A stretch of 64,000 bases of DNA from Streptomyces sp. AJS327 (GTDB lineage: Bacteria; Actinomycetota; Actinomycetes; Streptomycetales; Streptomycetaceae): positions 1 through 64,000 of the forward strand of contig NZ_SKBR01000003.1 of assembly GCF_013450295.1 (NCBI RefSeq), in the 5' to 3' direction. Numbering within the stretch: position 1 is the stretch's first letter; every line of letters begins with the position of its first letter. This document shows, piece by piece, positions 43,471-51,779 of the stretch. The notes under the pieces are model-generated. The model searched no databases, was not told the DNA's origin, and saw nothing but the letters and a program-made list of their open reading frames with translations. The position numbers and the translations under genes are program-made.

Positions 43471-43601
43471 GTTCCGGCCGCACTGAGCGTGCGGACGCTG
43501 GCGCCCGTTCCCTGGACGCTCGGATCAGCAGGCCCGGAGCGTCCGGCCACCGGCCGTAGGTACCGCTCCAGGCGAGACCCAGCAGGAGACCGAGGTCCGT
43601 C

Positions 43602-44621
43602 ATGTCCGAACCCGCCCAGGTGCCCTCCGCGACCGTCCGCCCCCACACGCGAAGCCACAGCCTCCCGCCGTACCGCGGAATCCTCGCGGTCGACGCGAAG
43701 GACTTCACCGGCTATCCCGCCATCCAGCACGGTGAGATCAGCCGCGTCATCCCGCAACTGCTCCAGACCTCCTTCTCCCGGGCGCGGTTGCCCGAGGTCT
43801 GGGAGGAGCGCAGGTTCCCGGACTCGACGGGGGACGGCTACGTCTTCGGATTCGAACCGTCATCCATGCCGTTCGTCATCCACCCCTGGCTCAGCACGCT
43901 CCAGGAACTGCTCACCGAGTTCAACGTCAACTCGATGGGAACCGTCCGCATCCGCCTCCGGGCCAGCCTGCACATCGGGCCGCTCCCCGACTCCGGCGAC
44001 GACTTCGACGGGAACGGAACGCCGCGGAACGACACCCACCGGCTGCTGGACTCCGTGCCGGTCAAGGCGGTTCTCGCGACGCAGAGCGAGAACGTCACGC
44101 AGGTGGCGGCCATCCTGTCCGACCGCTGCTACCAGGACGCCGTGGCCAGTGGTTACACCGGGCGGCACCCCGACTACTTCATCGAGGTTCCCGCGTCCGT
44201 CGAGGGGAAGCGGTTCGAGCAGCGCGCGTGGCTGTACGTCCCGGCCCCCTCCGGGAACCTGCACGACCCCCGGATCCTCGGGGAGGGGGTGGCCGGCGGG
44301 TCCCACGAGCCGGAGGACCACCGCGCGGAGCGGGAGGCACTCCCCCAGCGGACCGCGGCCCCGAGCTTCCGGGCCGACCGGGGCATCGTCAACGGCGGCC
44401 ACGTGGAGGGCGGGCAGACCGTCAACAACGTCGAGGGCGGACAGACCGTCAACCACGTTGAGGACGGCGGGCGTTACATCGGTGGCGACCACGTCGGCGG
44501 CGACTCCATCGGCGGCGACTACGTCGGGGGGAACAAGGCCGGGACGGTACACGGCAACCAGGGCGACACCGTCCACGGCGACAAGAGCACCGCCACGGGC
44601 CGGCCGCGCGAGGACCGTTGA
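43602..44621 (+). CDS. Class III nucleotidyl cyclase-like protein with Gly-rich repeat tail
   Basis: 339 residues. Residues about 25-205 look like a class III (adenylate/guanylate) cyclase catalytic domain. ILAVDAKDFTGYPA carries the first metal Asp (Asp31) and FPDSTGDGYVFGF the second (Asp78), 47 residues apart as in true cyclases. RIRLRASLHIGPLP and NDTHRLLDSVPVKAVLA correspond to the later strand and the Asn-Arg region. The tail (about 255-325) is a repeat of GGDxVGGDxIGG and GTVHGxxGDTVHGD type, a probable short beta-solenoid. No membrane segment is seen. It lies between a Crp-like regulator and an NTPase whose start overlaps its stop (TGATG). It may make a cyclic nucleotide for the Crp-like protein. 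Nucleotide specificity is unknown. Confidence 0.75.
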   Translation: MSEPAQVPSATVRPHTRSHSLPPYRGILAVDAKDFTGYPAIQHGEISRVIPQLLQTSFSRARLPEVWEERRFPDSTGDGYVFGFEPSSMPFVIHPWLSTLQELLTEFNVNSMGTVRIRLRASLHIGPLPDSGDDFDGNGTPRNDTHRLLDSVPVKAVLATQSENVTQVAAILSDRCYQDAVASGYTGRHPDYFIEVPASVEGKRFEQRAWLYVPAPSGNLHDPRILGEGVAGGSHEPEDHRAEREALPQRTAAPSFRADRGIVNGGHVEGGQTVNNVEGGQTVNHVEDGGRYIGGDHVGGDSIGGDYVGGNKAGTVHGNQGDTVHGDKSTATGRPREDR

Positions 44622-46963
44622 TGAGCGGGCGAGAGACCCCCGGCACGGACGCGGACCGCGCCCAGCGGGCGGCGGACCGGCGGGCGGCGGACCGGGGGGC
44701 GGGCCGAGCGGACGGCGCCACCGACCCCCCGGCGCGGACACCCGGGATCCCGGCGGGCGGGTCGGCGGAAGGTCCCGAGCCGGGCCCCGCCGCCGCGAGT
44801 TCGGGCCGCTCGGCAGAGCCGGGCCCCGACGCGGGCGGCCTTGACGAGGCGGACCTTGACGAGACCGACTTCGACGAGGCGTACTTCGACGAGGAGAACG
44901 CCGGGTTCCCGCGGGGCACCCCCGGAAGCGGGAACGGGCCGCCGCACCGGATCTACGCCCCGGGCGGCATGGTCAACCTCGGGTTCGTCGATGGCGGCCA
45001 GCACGTCAACAACGACGGCGAGGGCTCGGCGGGCGGCCGGCGCGGTCACGCGCTGGACGGCCCCCTCTTCGCTGAGGAGATCCTCGCGGCTGGCGAGGGG
45101 TTCGCGGAACCGGACTGGTTCCCCGAGGCCCTCCGGTACCTCGACTCGCGTCTGCTGATCCTCACCGGCGCGGCCGGTACGGGGCGTCGTACGGCGGCCC
45201 TCAACCTGCTGCACCGGCACAGCACCAGCATGGTCCTGCGCGCCGTCGACACGCCGGACCTCACGAGTTGGCGCCCACACGACGACTCGGTGCGCGGCTA
45301 CCTGGTCGACGGCCTCTCCCAGCCCCAACAGCTCCTCCGGGGCGGGCTGGTCAACCAGCTCATCGCCCGCCTCCGGGAGAAGGAGGCCCGTATGGTGCTC
45401 GTCCTCCCGGACGTGCCCGGGCTCGTGCGGGACCTCAACCGCGAACTGCCCGGCCACGTCGTCTCCTGTGTCCCGCCGTCGACCCGCGCGCTCTTCGCGG
45501 CGCGGTTCGAGGCCGAACTGCCGGACGAGGAACAGCGCGACCGCGTCCTCACCGCGCTGGGGCGCGAGCGGATCGACGAACTCCTGGAACGGGAGCTGTC
45601 GCCCGCCCACGTCGCGGAGCTGGTGGACGAAGTCGCCCGGGAGAACGCGGACTTCGCCTCCATCGTGGAGCGCCTGAGCTTCCTGGCGGAGGAGGAGGTT
45701 CCCGAACTGATCGAACGACTCGGCGGACAGCCGTCCGCCCTCGCCTTCCTCCTCGCGGCCTGCGTCTTCGAGGGGCTGGACTACCGCGTCATCCAGGAGG
45801 AGGCCGACCGGCTGCTGGAGTTGGCGGACGAGCGGCTCGACGCCACGATCCCCGGCACACGTCAGCAGGAGGAAGCGCGGGACAACCCCCGGTTCGTCTT
45901 CGACGAGCCCATGGACGACCAGCTGCGCGGCATCGGCGCCCGCCGCCTGCCGCGCGAGGTCCACGCGACGTGGGGCTACGCCTACGCGGTGGAGCCCGTC
46001 CGCTTCGTTCGGCACGGCCGGGCCGAGGCGGTGTTACGGCACATGTGGCGGCAGTACGGCCAACTCCCCGGACTGATGACGGACTGGCTCCAGAAGGCGC
46101 GGCGCGAGCGGGAACTCAGCGCCCCCATCGGCAGGGTGATGGGGCTGGCGGCCAGCTGGGGTGGTGGCAGGCGGGCGCTGTCCCACATCAGCGCCCTCGC
46201 CAAGTCCCCGGAGAGCGGGACCCGGCAGGTGGCCGCCATCGCCATGGGCATCGCCGCGCGGGACCCCGTCCTGGCCGGTGAGATCGGGTACCGACTGAGC
46301 CGCTGGAGCTACGCCAAGGGATGGCAGCCGCGCGCCACCGCCGCGTACACCTGCGGCACGGAGTACGGGGTGTCCCGGCCGGACCGGGCTCTGGCCCTGC
46401 TGGGGCAGCTGATGCACGGCCGGGACGACGACTCCGTCACCCACGTGACCAGCGCCATCCACGACGCCGTACGGCAGCTGTTCACCTCGGGACACCAGAC
46501 CGTGGTGATCCTGCGACTGTCCGAGTGGGCCGAGGAGGGCGGCAGGCGCGGTGAGGTGGCGCTGGCCTCGTTCGCCCTCCTGCTACTCGACATCCCGTGG
46601 TTCGCCGAGCAGTTGAGGTCCGGAACCGACGCGGCCGAGCACGTCGTCGGCCTCGTCCACCGGGCGCTCAACGAGCGGGAGCACTTCGACCTCGTCTGCC
46701 GGACGGTCCTCGCCTGGCGCCAGCTGGCCGACGGCGACGAGCCGAGCCGCGAGGCCCTGGAGACACTGCTGTCCGCGCTCTCCCACGGGATGCGGCACGG
46801 CGTGCTCCGCCTCCTCGTCAGCATCGAGGAGGACGAGCACGACAGCCCCGTCGGCAAGGACATCGCGCGACGAACCCTCGCCGCCTGGCACGACGGCCGG
46901 TCGGCACCCACCGGCGGCGACACCGAGACGAGGACGGACCGGCAGAGGAGCGGCACACCATGA
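44621..46963 (+). CDS. STAND-like P-loop NTPase with Gly-rich N-terminal motif
   Basis: 780 residues. The N-terminal 110 are low complexity and include four five-residue acidic repeats (LDEAD LDETD FDEAY FDEEN). A Gly-rich beta-like motif follows at 112-131 (YAPGGMVNLGFVDGGQHVNN) and resembles the cyclase tail. The NTPase has Walker A GAAGTGRRT (183-191), with Arg in place of the usual Lys, and a Walker B-like RMVLVLPDVPG (257-267). A helical region to the C-terminus (RHMWRQYGQLPGLMTDWLQK; EHVVGLVHRALNEREHFDLV) may be superhelical repeats. It is translationally coupled to both neighbours. I read it as a signal-transducing STAND-type ATPase; the Lys-to-Arg change may reduce hydrolysis. Codon 472 is TTA. 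Confidence 0.7.
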   Translation: MSGRETPGTDADRAQRAADRRAADRGAGRADGATDPPARTPGIPAGGSAEGPEPGPAAASSGRSAEPGPDAGGLDEADLDETDFDEAYFDEENAGFPRGTPGSGNGPPHRIYAPGGMVNLGFVDGGQHVNNDGEGSAGGRRGHALDGPLFAEEILAAGEGFAEPDWFPEALRYLDSRLLILTGAAGTGRRTAALNLLHRHSTSMVLRAVDTPDLTSWRPHDDSVRGYLVDGLSQPQQLLRGGLVNQLIARLREKEARMVLVLPDVPGLVRDLNRELPGHVVSCVPPSTRALFAARFEAELPDEEQRDRVLTALGRERIDELLERELSPAHVAELVDEVARENADFASIVERLSFLAEEEVPELIERLGGQPSALAFLLAACVFEGLDYRVIQEEADRLLELADERLDATIPGTRQQEEARDNPRFVFDEPMDDQLRGIGARRLPREVHATWGYAYAVEPVRFVRHGRAEAVLRHMWRQYGQLPGLMTDWLQKARRERELSAPIGRVMGLAASWGGGRRALSHISALAKSPESGTRQVAAIAMGIAARDPVLAGEIGYRLSRWSYAKGWQPRATAAYTCGTEYGVSRPDRALALLGQLMHGRDDDSVTHVTSAIHDAVRQLFTSGHQTVVILRLSEWAEEGGRRGEVALASFALLLLDIPWFAEQLRSGTDAAEHVVGLVHRALNEREHFDLVCRTVLAWRQLADGDEPSREALETLLSALSHGMRHGVLRLLVSIEEDEHDSPVGKDIARRTLAAWHDGRSAPTGGDTETRTDRQRSGTP
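44840..44899 (+). repeat. Four 15-bp repeats coding acidic pentapeptides
   Basis: Four consecutive units of the type CTTGACGAGGCGGAC/TTCGACGAGGCGTAC code LDEAD-LDETD-FDEAY-FDEEN in the N-terminal linker of the NTPase. This is an in-frame tandem expansion in coding DNA. Confidence 0.85.
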
Positions 46964-47868
46964 CCGACGAGAACCCGCCCCCGCTCTTCACCCCCGCGCC
47001 GCGCGCCCCGTGGCGCGAGGTCCTCCGCCACCGCTGGTCCGCCCCGAGCGACAGCGCGCTCGTCCTCCGGGACGTCGACGGGCAGTTCCACCTGCTGTGG
47101 GCCGGGGCGCAGCGGCATGACGGCGGTTCCGCCTCCGCCACGCCCCCGGGCACCGTGGAAGCGGCCGCCGGACCTCCCCGCGTACGCCACCCCTACGAGG
47201 CCGCGTTCCGCGTGAACGTCGCCCACCACGCGAACGCCCGGGCCCTCCGCGTCCCCCACCAGTACGGCCCTCCCGAGCCGGTCTCCCTGCGCGTCTCCTG
47301 GTGGGTCCACGATCCGGTCCAGGTGGTCCGTACCCACACCACGCACGGCTGGAGCGTCGTCCGCCGCGACCTCGACCGACGCCTCCGGGACCTGGAGAGA
47401 ACCTGGGCCGCTAACGAACAGTCGCTGGGCGCCGACGAGTTGGCGCATCATCTCGCCACCGCGCGAACGTTGGACCACTACGGCCTCGCCTACGCGGTCA
47501 CCGACACCTCGTCCCGCGAGGTGGACGACGAACTGCTGCTCTCCGGCCAGGACACCGGCAGTTTCCCGTTCACCTGGAACGTCACCCGACGGGAGGAGTA
47601 CGACTTCTGCGTCCAGGCGGTCCGCAGCGGCCCCGTAGCGCTCGCCGCGCTCTGGCTGCTCCGCCAACCCGACCAGGTGAGCGCCGTCCTCGACTGGTCG
47701 GTCGGCCACCGGGACCTGATCAGTGAGGAGGTCGGCTGGGAGGAGGAGATGGTCGGCCTGCTGGGCCACCTGTCGTCGGAGGAACGCCACGAGCTGTCGA
47801 AACTCCTGCGCGACCGCCTCCTCACCCTGGGCCGCGGAGTCCCCGGTGACCAGGGCGTCACGTGGTGA
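46960..47868 (+). CDS. Unknown protein coupled to the NTPase
   Basis: 302 residues from the ATG at 46960, which overlaps the NTPase stop (ATGA) and has GAGGAG upstream. The N-terminal half contains strands such as DSALVLRDVDGQFHLLWAGA, EAAFRVNVAHHANARALRVP and PVSLRVSWWVHDPVQVVRTH. The last is reminiscent of SPFH/band-7 proteins, where a strand ending in a DP motif precedes helix RRDLDRRLRDLERTWA. The C-terminal half is helical (ALAALWLLRQPDQVSAVLDW; LSSEERHELSKLLRDRLLTL). No signal or membrane helix is seen. I do not recognise it firmly. Coupling makes it a partner or effector in the crp-cyclase-NTPase set. Confidence 0.75.
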   Translation: MTDENPPPLFTPAPRAPWREVLRHRWSAPSDSALVLRDVDGQFHLLWAGAQRHDGGSASATPPGTVEAAAGPPRVRHPYEAAFRVNVAHHANARALRVPHQYGPPEPVSLRVSWWVHDPVQVVRTHTTHGWSVVRRDLDRRLRDLERTWAANEQSLGADELAHHLATARTLDHYGLAYAVTDTSSREVDDELLLSGQDTGSFPFTWNVTRREEYDFCVQAVRSGPVALAALWLLRQPDQVSAVLDWSVGHRDLISEEVGWEEEMVGLLGHLSSEERHELSKLLRDRLLTLGRGVPGDQGVTW

Positions 47869-47902
47869 CCGTGGCCCGCCCCCCGGGTCCTGTCCCGTGA
47901 AC

Positions 47903-47939
47903 GACGAGGGCCCGGCCGCCCGCCGGCCAGGCCCTCGTC
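47903..47939 (+). terminator. Terminator of the cyclase-NTPase operon
   Basis: Arms GACGAGGGCCCGGCC (47903-47917) and GGCCAGGCCCTCGTC (47925-47939) pair with one mismatch and a seven-base loop, 35 bases after the last gene. CTTCCCCC follows. Confidence 0.75.
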
Positions 47940-48103
47940 CTTCCCCCGCCGGGGGTGAGCGCGGAGAACAGGGGACGCACCTCGGAAGGTCAACGCGCCG
48001 CGTCCGCCGGGGAGTTCGTGGCCGGATCGGCGACGTCACCGGCACCCGGGATGATGAGGCTCGCTGGGGGACACGGACGACTCGGACGAACGGAAGAAGC
48101 ACG

Positions 48104-48562
48104 ATGGCCAAGGACCTCGACCCGGTGGACCGGGAGATCGTCAGGCTGGTCTCCGCCGAGGGGCGGATCAGCCATGAGGAGATCGCCCGGCGGGTGCACG
48201 TCTCGCGTCCGGCCGTGCACGAGCGGGTCAGGCGGCTGGAGCGGGACGGTGTGATCCGCGGCTACCGGGCCGTCGTGGACTGGTCCGCCATCGACCTCGG
48301 GCTGTGCGCCTTCCTCTCGGTACAGGTCGACCACGACCGGCTGGGCACGGCCGTGGACCGGATGTTCGCGATGTCCACACCGGAGGCCATGGTGGAGGAG
48401 AGCCACCGGGTGACCGGCCAGTGGTGCGTCCTGCTCAAGGCGCGGGCCGCCTCCACCGCCACCCTCCAGCGGTTCCTCGACGACGTGATGTCGATCGATG
48501 GCGTCCGGCAGGTGGTCACCACCGTCGTGCTCACCTCCGTCGAGGCCGCCCAACGGGCCTGA
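48104..48562 (+). CDS. Lrp/AsnC family transcriptional regulator
   Basis: 152 residues from the ATG at 48104, with GAAGAAG upstream. The N-terminal helix-turn-helix is LDPVDREIVRLVSAEGRISH followed by EEIARRVHVSRPAVHERVRR; the C-terminal RAM domain (VVDWSAIDLGLCAFLSVQVD to VVTTVVLTSVEAA) binds amino-acid effectors and assembles oligomers. The ligand is not predictable. The next genes downstream (Pro-rich ORF and DinB protein) may be targets. Confidence 0.93.
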   Translation: MAKDLDPVDREIVRLVSAEGRISHEEIARRVHVSRPAVHERVRRLERDGVIRGYRAVVDWSAIDLGLCAFLSVQVDHDRLGTAVDRMFAMSTPEAMVEESHRVTGQWCVLLKARAASTATLQRFLDDVMSIDGVRQVVTTVVLTSVEAAQRA

Positions 48563-48717
48563 GTCGCCTGACGATTCGTCGGCCCGTCCGGGCGCGTCAG
48601 CGGAAGTGGCGGGCCAGCGCCCTACGGAACGTCGCGATCCCCCGGCACCGCACCGCGACGGGCCGTCCCGCCGCTTACGGTGCCAACGATCAGCCACCGC
48701 CACGCAGGAGACCCGCC

Positions 48718-48981
48718 ATGCCACCCCACCCCACCCAACTCGTCTGGCACCACAGGCCGGTTGAGACCGGCAGCGCGCTGCCGAGCCCCACCCCGCCCAG
48801 GCCCCCACGCCAGTCCCCGCCCAGGGCTCCGCGCCAGTCCACGCCGCTGACGTTCCCGTCACCGGAGTACCCACCGGCCCGGCGTGACCGCCACCCCCTC
48901 ACCCCGGAGAGGCGCGGCGGAAGGACACCCGACGGTCGCTGCGGCACGACGGACAGGCCCCACGGAAGGACGGTCCGCTGA
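48718..48981 (+). CDS. Small Pro/Arg-rich ORF, doubtful
   Basis: 87 residues starting MPPHPTQLVWHHRPVETG, with GGAG seven bases before the ATG. The remainder is Pro/Arg-rich (PSPTPPRPPRQSPPRAPRQS) with no domain. Its stop overlaps the DinB start by one base. The good ribosome binding site and overlap argue for translation; the composition argues for chance. It may be a leader that couples translation of the DinB gene, or a decayed gene. Confidence 0.35.
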   Translation: MPPHPTQLVWHHRPVETGSALPSPTPPRPPRQSPPRAPRQSTPLTFPSPEYPPARRDRHPLTPERRGGRTPDGRCGTTDRPHGRTVR

Positions 48982-49502
48982 TGGCCCACCACGTTCCGGT
49001 CGCGCCCCACACCGAGGGGCGCCGCATCCCGGGCCACCGCCTCGGCGAGAAGGAGATGCTCCGGGCCTGGCTGCGCTTCGCCAGGGCCACGGTGGAGGCG
49101 AAGGCGACCGGCCTGACCCCGGCGCAGCTGATCGCCACACCGTCGCCGTCCGAGATCAGCGTGGGCGGGATCCTGACCCACCTCGTCACCGTGGAACACC
49201 ACTGGTTCGGCAACGTCCTCGGCGGCCAGGCCCACCCCATGCCGTTCGGCCCCGGTGACCCGGACGGCGACTGGCGCGTCCCCGAGGACGCCGACGCCGA
49301 CAGCCTGCTCACCCGCTACCGCGCGGCCTGCGCCGCCAGCGACACGGTCATCGCCTCCCTCGCGCTCGACGATCTCGGCGCCCAGACGACGGACGACTAC
49401 ACCCTGCGCTGGGCGATGACGCACGTCACCATCGACACCAGCAGGCACGCCGGACAGGCGGACCTCCTCCGCGAACTCCTCGACGGCGAACGCGGCTGGT
49501 GA
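48981..49502 (+). CDS. DinB family (DUF664) protein, possible thiol-dependent enzyme
   Basis: 173 residues. It is a four-helix DinB-fold protein with metal-site histidines in GGILTHLVTVEHHWFGNVLG (two of the three expected) and SRHAGQADLLRELLDGERGW (third). Actinobacterial members of this family include mycothiol- or bacillithiol-dependent transferases and isomerases used in detoxification. The substrate is unknown. GAAGGA precedes the ATG. It lies after the Lrp regulator, perhaps under its control. The sequence beyond its end drops in GC. Confidence 0.88.
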   Translation: MAHHVPVAPHTEGRRIPGHRLGEKEMLRAWLRFARATVEAKATGLTPAQLIATPSPSEISVGGILTHLVTVEHHWFGNVLGGQAHPMPFGPGDPDGDWRVPEDADADSLLTRYRAACAASDTVIASLALDDLGAQTTDDYTLRWAMTHVTIDTSRHAGQADLLRELLDGERGW

Positions 49503-50195
49503 ACCGCCCTCCCCCGAGGCCGGTCGGGGACGGGGAGTACGGACCCCAACAAGCATTCATTTGGAGCGACGCAGTGGTGACCGGGTGAGCCAAGACGGTG
49601 TAGATAGACGTGCAAGGCCGCCGCAGCCCGGGGCTCTGATCGCCGTCAAAGGCGAAGCTGACTGCTCCATGACGCTGCGTGAAGAAGGCCCCATTACAGC
49701 GCGAGGAAGCCTGTGGTGTGCATACCGGAGTGTTGGGACGGACGGCCTATCACGGCGCTGACCTGCAACAGGCTTGGCGGGAGCCGCCTCCACTCTAGCG
49801 GCCACGGCCGCTGCGGCCACAGTATGAGCTCCCTCGCATGGCTATCGACCGCCCTCGCCTCCAGCCCCACCTGCATCAGACTGAAATGGGACAGACCTCG
49901 GCACTACAGGAGGCGGCAGGCTACGTCCATCGGTGATCGCAGCTGGCGCAGCACGTGACAGAGTCACGCCCCTACAGGGATACGCGCGGCTCATGTGACA
50001 GAGATTCAACCGGCACCTGGACCACAAGACGGAAAGATTACGATCAGAAACGATCCACAGTAGTACCACATCTATCAGTGTAGTAGATTTTACATCAATT
50101 CATTGCACCGCTGGCGCCACTATCACCTCTATGGCCATACTTCACTTCCGAGGTCTCAATGACCCCGACAAAGTCAAGCGTGAGGCGTAGTTTGG
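49503..50195. other. Lower-GC gap at the left of the mobile scar
   Basis: About 690 bases without a supported gene. The GC content is visibly lower than in the flanks, with AT-rich stretches such as GTGTAGTAGATTTTACATCA near 50075. This marks the start of an imported segment. The AT-rich part just before 50196 is probably the promoter of the ParB/Srx-like gene. Confidence 0.5.
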
Positions 50196-51056
50196 ATGTC
50201 CAGAATCCCCCAGATCCCCGTCAATCCGATGTATGTCCCCATCACACCTGACATGGCGAAGGCGTGGCTCGAACACTGCAACCCCGAATCGAATCGTGTC
50301 CTTTCTGAAGTAGTGTGTGAACGCTACGCAAAAACAATGCGCAAAGGGGAATGGAAGACCACTCATCAGGCCATCGCCTTCGACTCCAAGGGGAAACTCC
50401 TCGATGGTCAACATCGATTGAACGCTATCGCCACCTCCGGCGTGACCGTAACAATGCTAGTGATTCCGAATTGCGACCCCGCAACTTTTGATGTCTTGGA
50501 TGCGGGGCACCGGAGGCAAGCTTCTCAACTCGTGAAAATCCCGCACAGAATCATCGTCACCGCAGCCGCCCGCATGCTGGGGGTGATGTATGGAATGTGG
50601 GAACCCGTCAAACTCCACGAAGGGTTCTATGACACCCAGGCCACGACGCCCGATATTCTGCGTGCGGTGGCTGCTTGGCCAGAGCTCGGGCAGCATGCAC
50701 CTACCGCTTCCACCGTATACAGGGCGACTAGGATCAACCAGCCAACACACCTCGTTGTCCTGGCACAAGCGGAGCGCAGCGCATACGCACACAGGATCGA
50801 AGAATGGAAGAATGGGCTCACTTCAGGGGCAAATATGGAACCGAAGGACCCACGCCTCTTGCTTCGAAATAGGTTCGTTCGAGACTTCACCTTTCTCGCA
50901 TCCAGCGGAGGGAGAAAGGCTTCGTACAACTTGATCGCAAAAGCTTGGAACGCATGGGTACTGGGAAAGGGAATGGGCACCCTTAAGTACTCAGATAGCG
51001 ATGGAGTAGTTAAAATTGCAGGACTGGAGAACGGACCCCTTGAACTCTTCCAGTAA
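50196..51056 (+). CDS. ParB/Sulfiredoxin-fold-like protein of mobile-element type
   Basis: 286 residues, lower GC and different codon use from its neighbours. The N-terminal 110 residues have MAKAWLEHCNPESNRVLSEV, AKTMRKGEWKTTHQAIAFDS and KLLDGQHRLNAIATSGVTVT. The GKLLDGQHRLNAI element corresponds to the G-x-x-R-box loop of ParB/Srx-type nucleotide-binding domains found in phages and integrative elements. The C-terminal part is helical (RNRFVRDFTFLASSGGRKAS, YNLIAKAWNAWVLGKG). Such proteins often bind NTP or DNA; the exact role is unknown. It is isolated, with no phage structural genes in the window, so it is a surviving cargo or fragment of a lost element. Confidence 0.75.
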   Translation: MSRIPQIPVNPMYVPITPDMAKAWLEHCNPESNRVLSEVVCERYAKTMRKGEWKTTHQAIAFDSKGKLLDGQHRLNAIATSGVTVTMLVIPNCDPATFDVLDAGHRRQASQLVKIPHRIIVTAAARMLGVMYGMWEPVKLHEGFYDTQATTPDILRAVAAWPELGQHAPTASTVYRATRINQPTHLVVLAQAERSAYAHRIEEWKNGLTSGANMEPKDPRLLLRNRFVRDFTFLASSGGRKASYNLIAKAWNAWVLGKGMGTLKYSDSDGVVKIAGLENGPLELFQ

Positions 51057-51779
51057 GTTCACCTTCCTTGACTCTAACCTGGCAATAAATATAGAAACCC
51101 CCAGCAGATGCCTGAATCTCCACTCACTAGCAGAAATCTCGTCGACTTCCTAATCACCCCGGAAAAGGTGATTCCGCCGCGGCAAACAGAATAGGGTCGA
51201 AGTCGCCCCGCGTAACCCATTTCATTCACTAAAACTGCCACGAAGAACGGACACCCGAGTACCCCTGAAATCGGCACTGGTGGCCACGTCTCTATGGTGT
51301 CAAACCTCACTGCCTGAGCCAACTAGACGGCGCATCATTTGAAGGCGTGTCCCGCCCAGATGAGCACCCCTTTGGCTCATTGCGGACGGTTGGCCATGCC
51401 TCGGATCGGTGAGTGCGTTAATTCCGTGACGAGAGACGGTAGCCAACGAGCTCTGACACGGTAAGAAGTCAGAGTGCCAAGCTCGTGGTCTTCGATCGCA
51501 GTTGCGTGGTGGTGAATGCTCACCGTGTTGCGATCATCGGCATCTGGGAGTTGCAAGTCTGTCAATATCGGAGTGCCAGGGGCTCTTATACACTCTCGGC
51601 CGTCTTCGCTGCTCGCAGCAGATCCTGGATGTGGGCGCCGGGTGGGCATCCTTCTTGGGCGGGCTCAAGACTTCGGCGGTCACCGACAGTTGAGGCGGCT
51701 CGACGGCCCTGGCTGTGGAGCCGAGTGGGCGTCGTGGCAGACCGATGTAGCAGCGCAGTGGTGAGTGATTACGTAGACG
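51057..51779. other. Lower-GC gap between ParB/Srx-like gene and IS30 remnant
   Basis: About 720 bases with no coherent coding sequence. Short frames on both strands are interrupted often. It may contain decayed element DNA. Confidence 0.45.

Noticed and set aside
44395..44600. CRISPR-like array in the cyclase tail
   Set aside because: The repeats are short, coding and in frame, giving Gly-rich peptide units.
42758..47868. A canonical Pycsar system
   Set aside because: The expected TM- or TIR-containing effector with a cyclic-nucleotide domain is missing; the partner is a Crp-type DNA-binding protein. I keep it only as a distant comparison.
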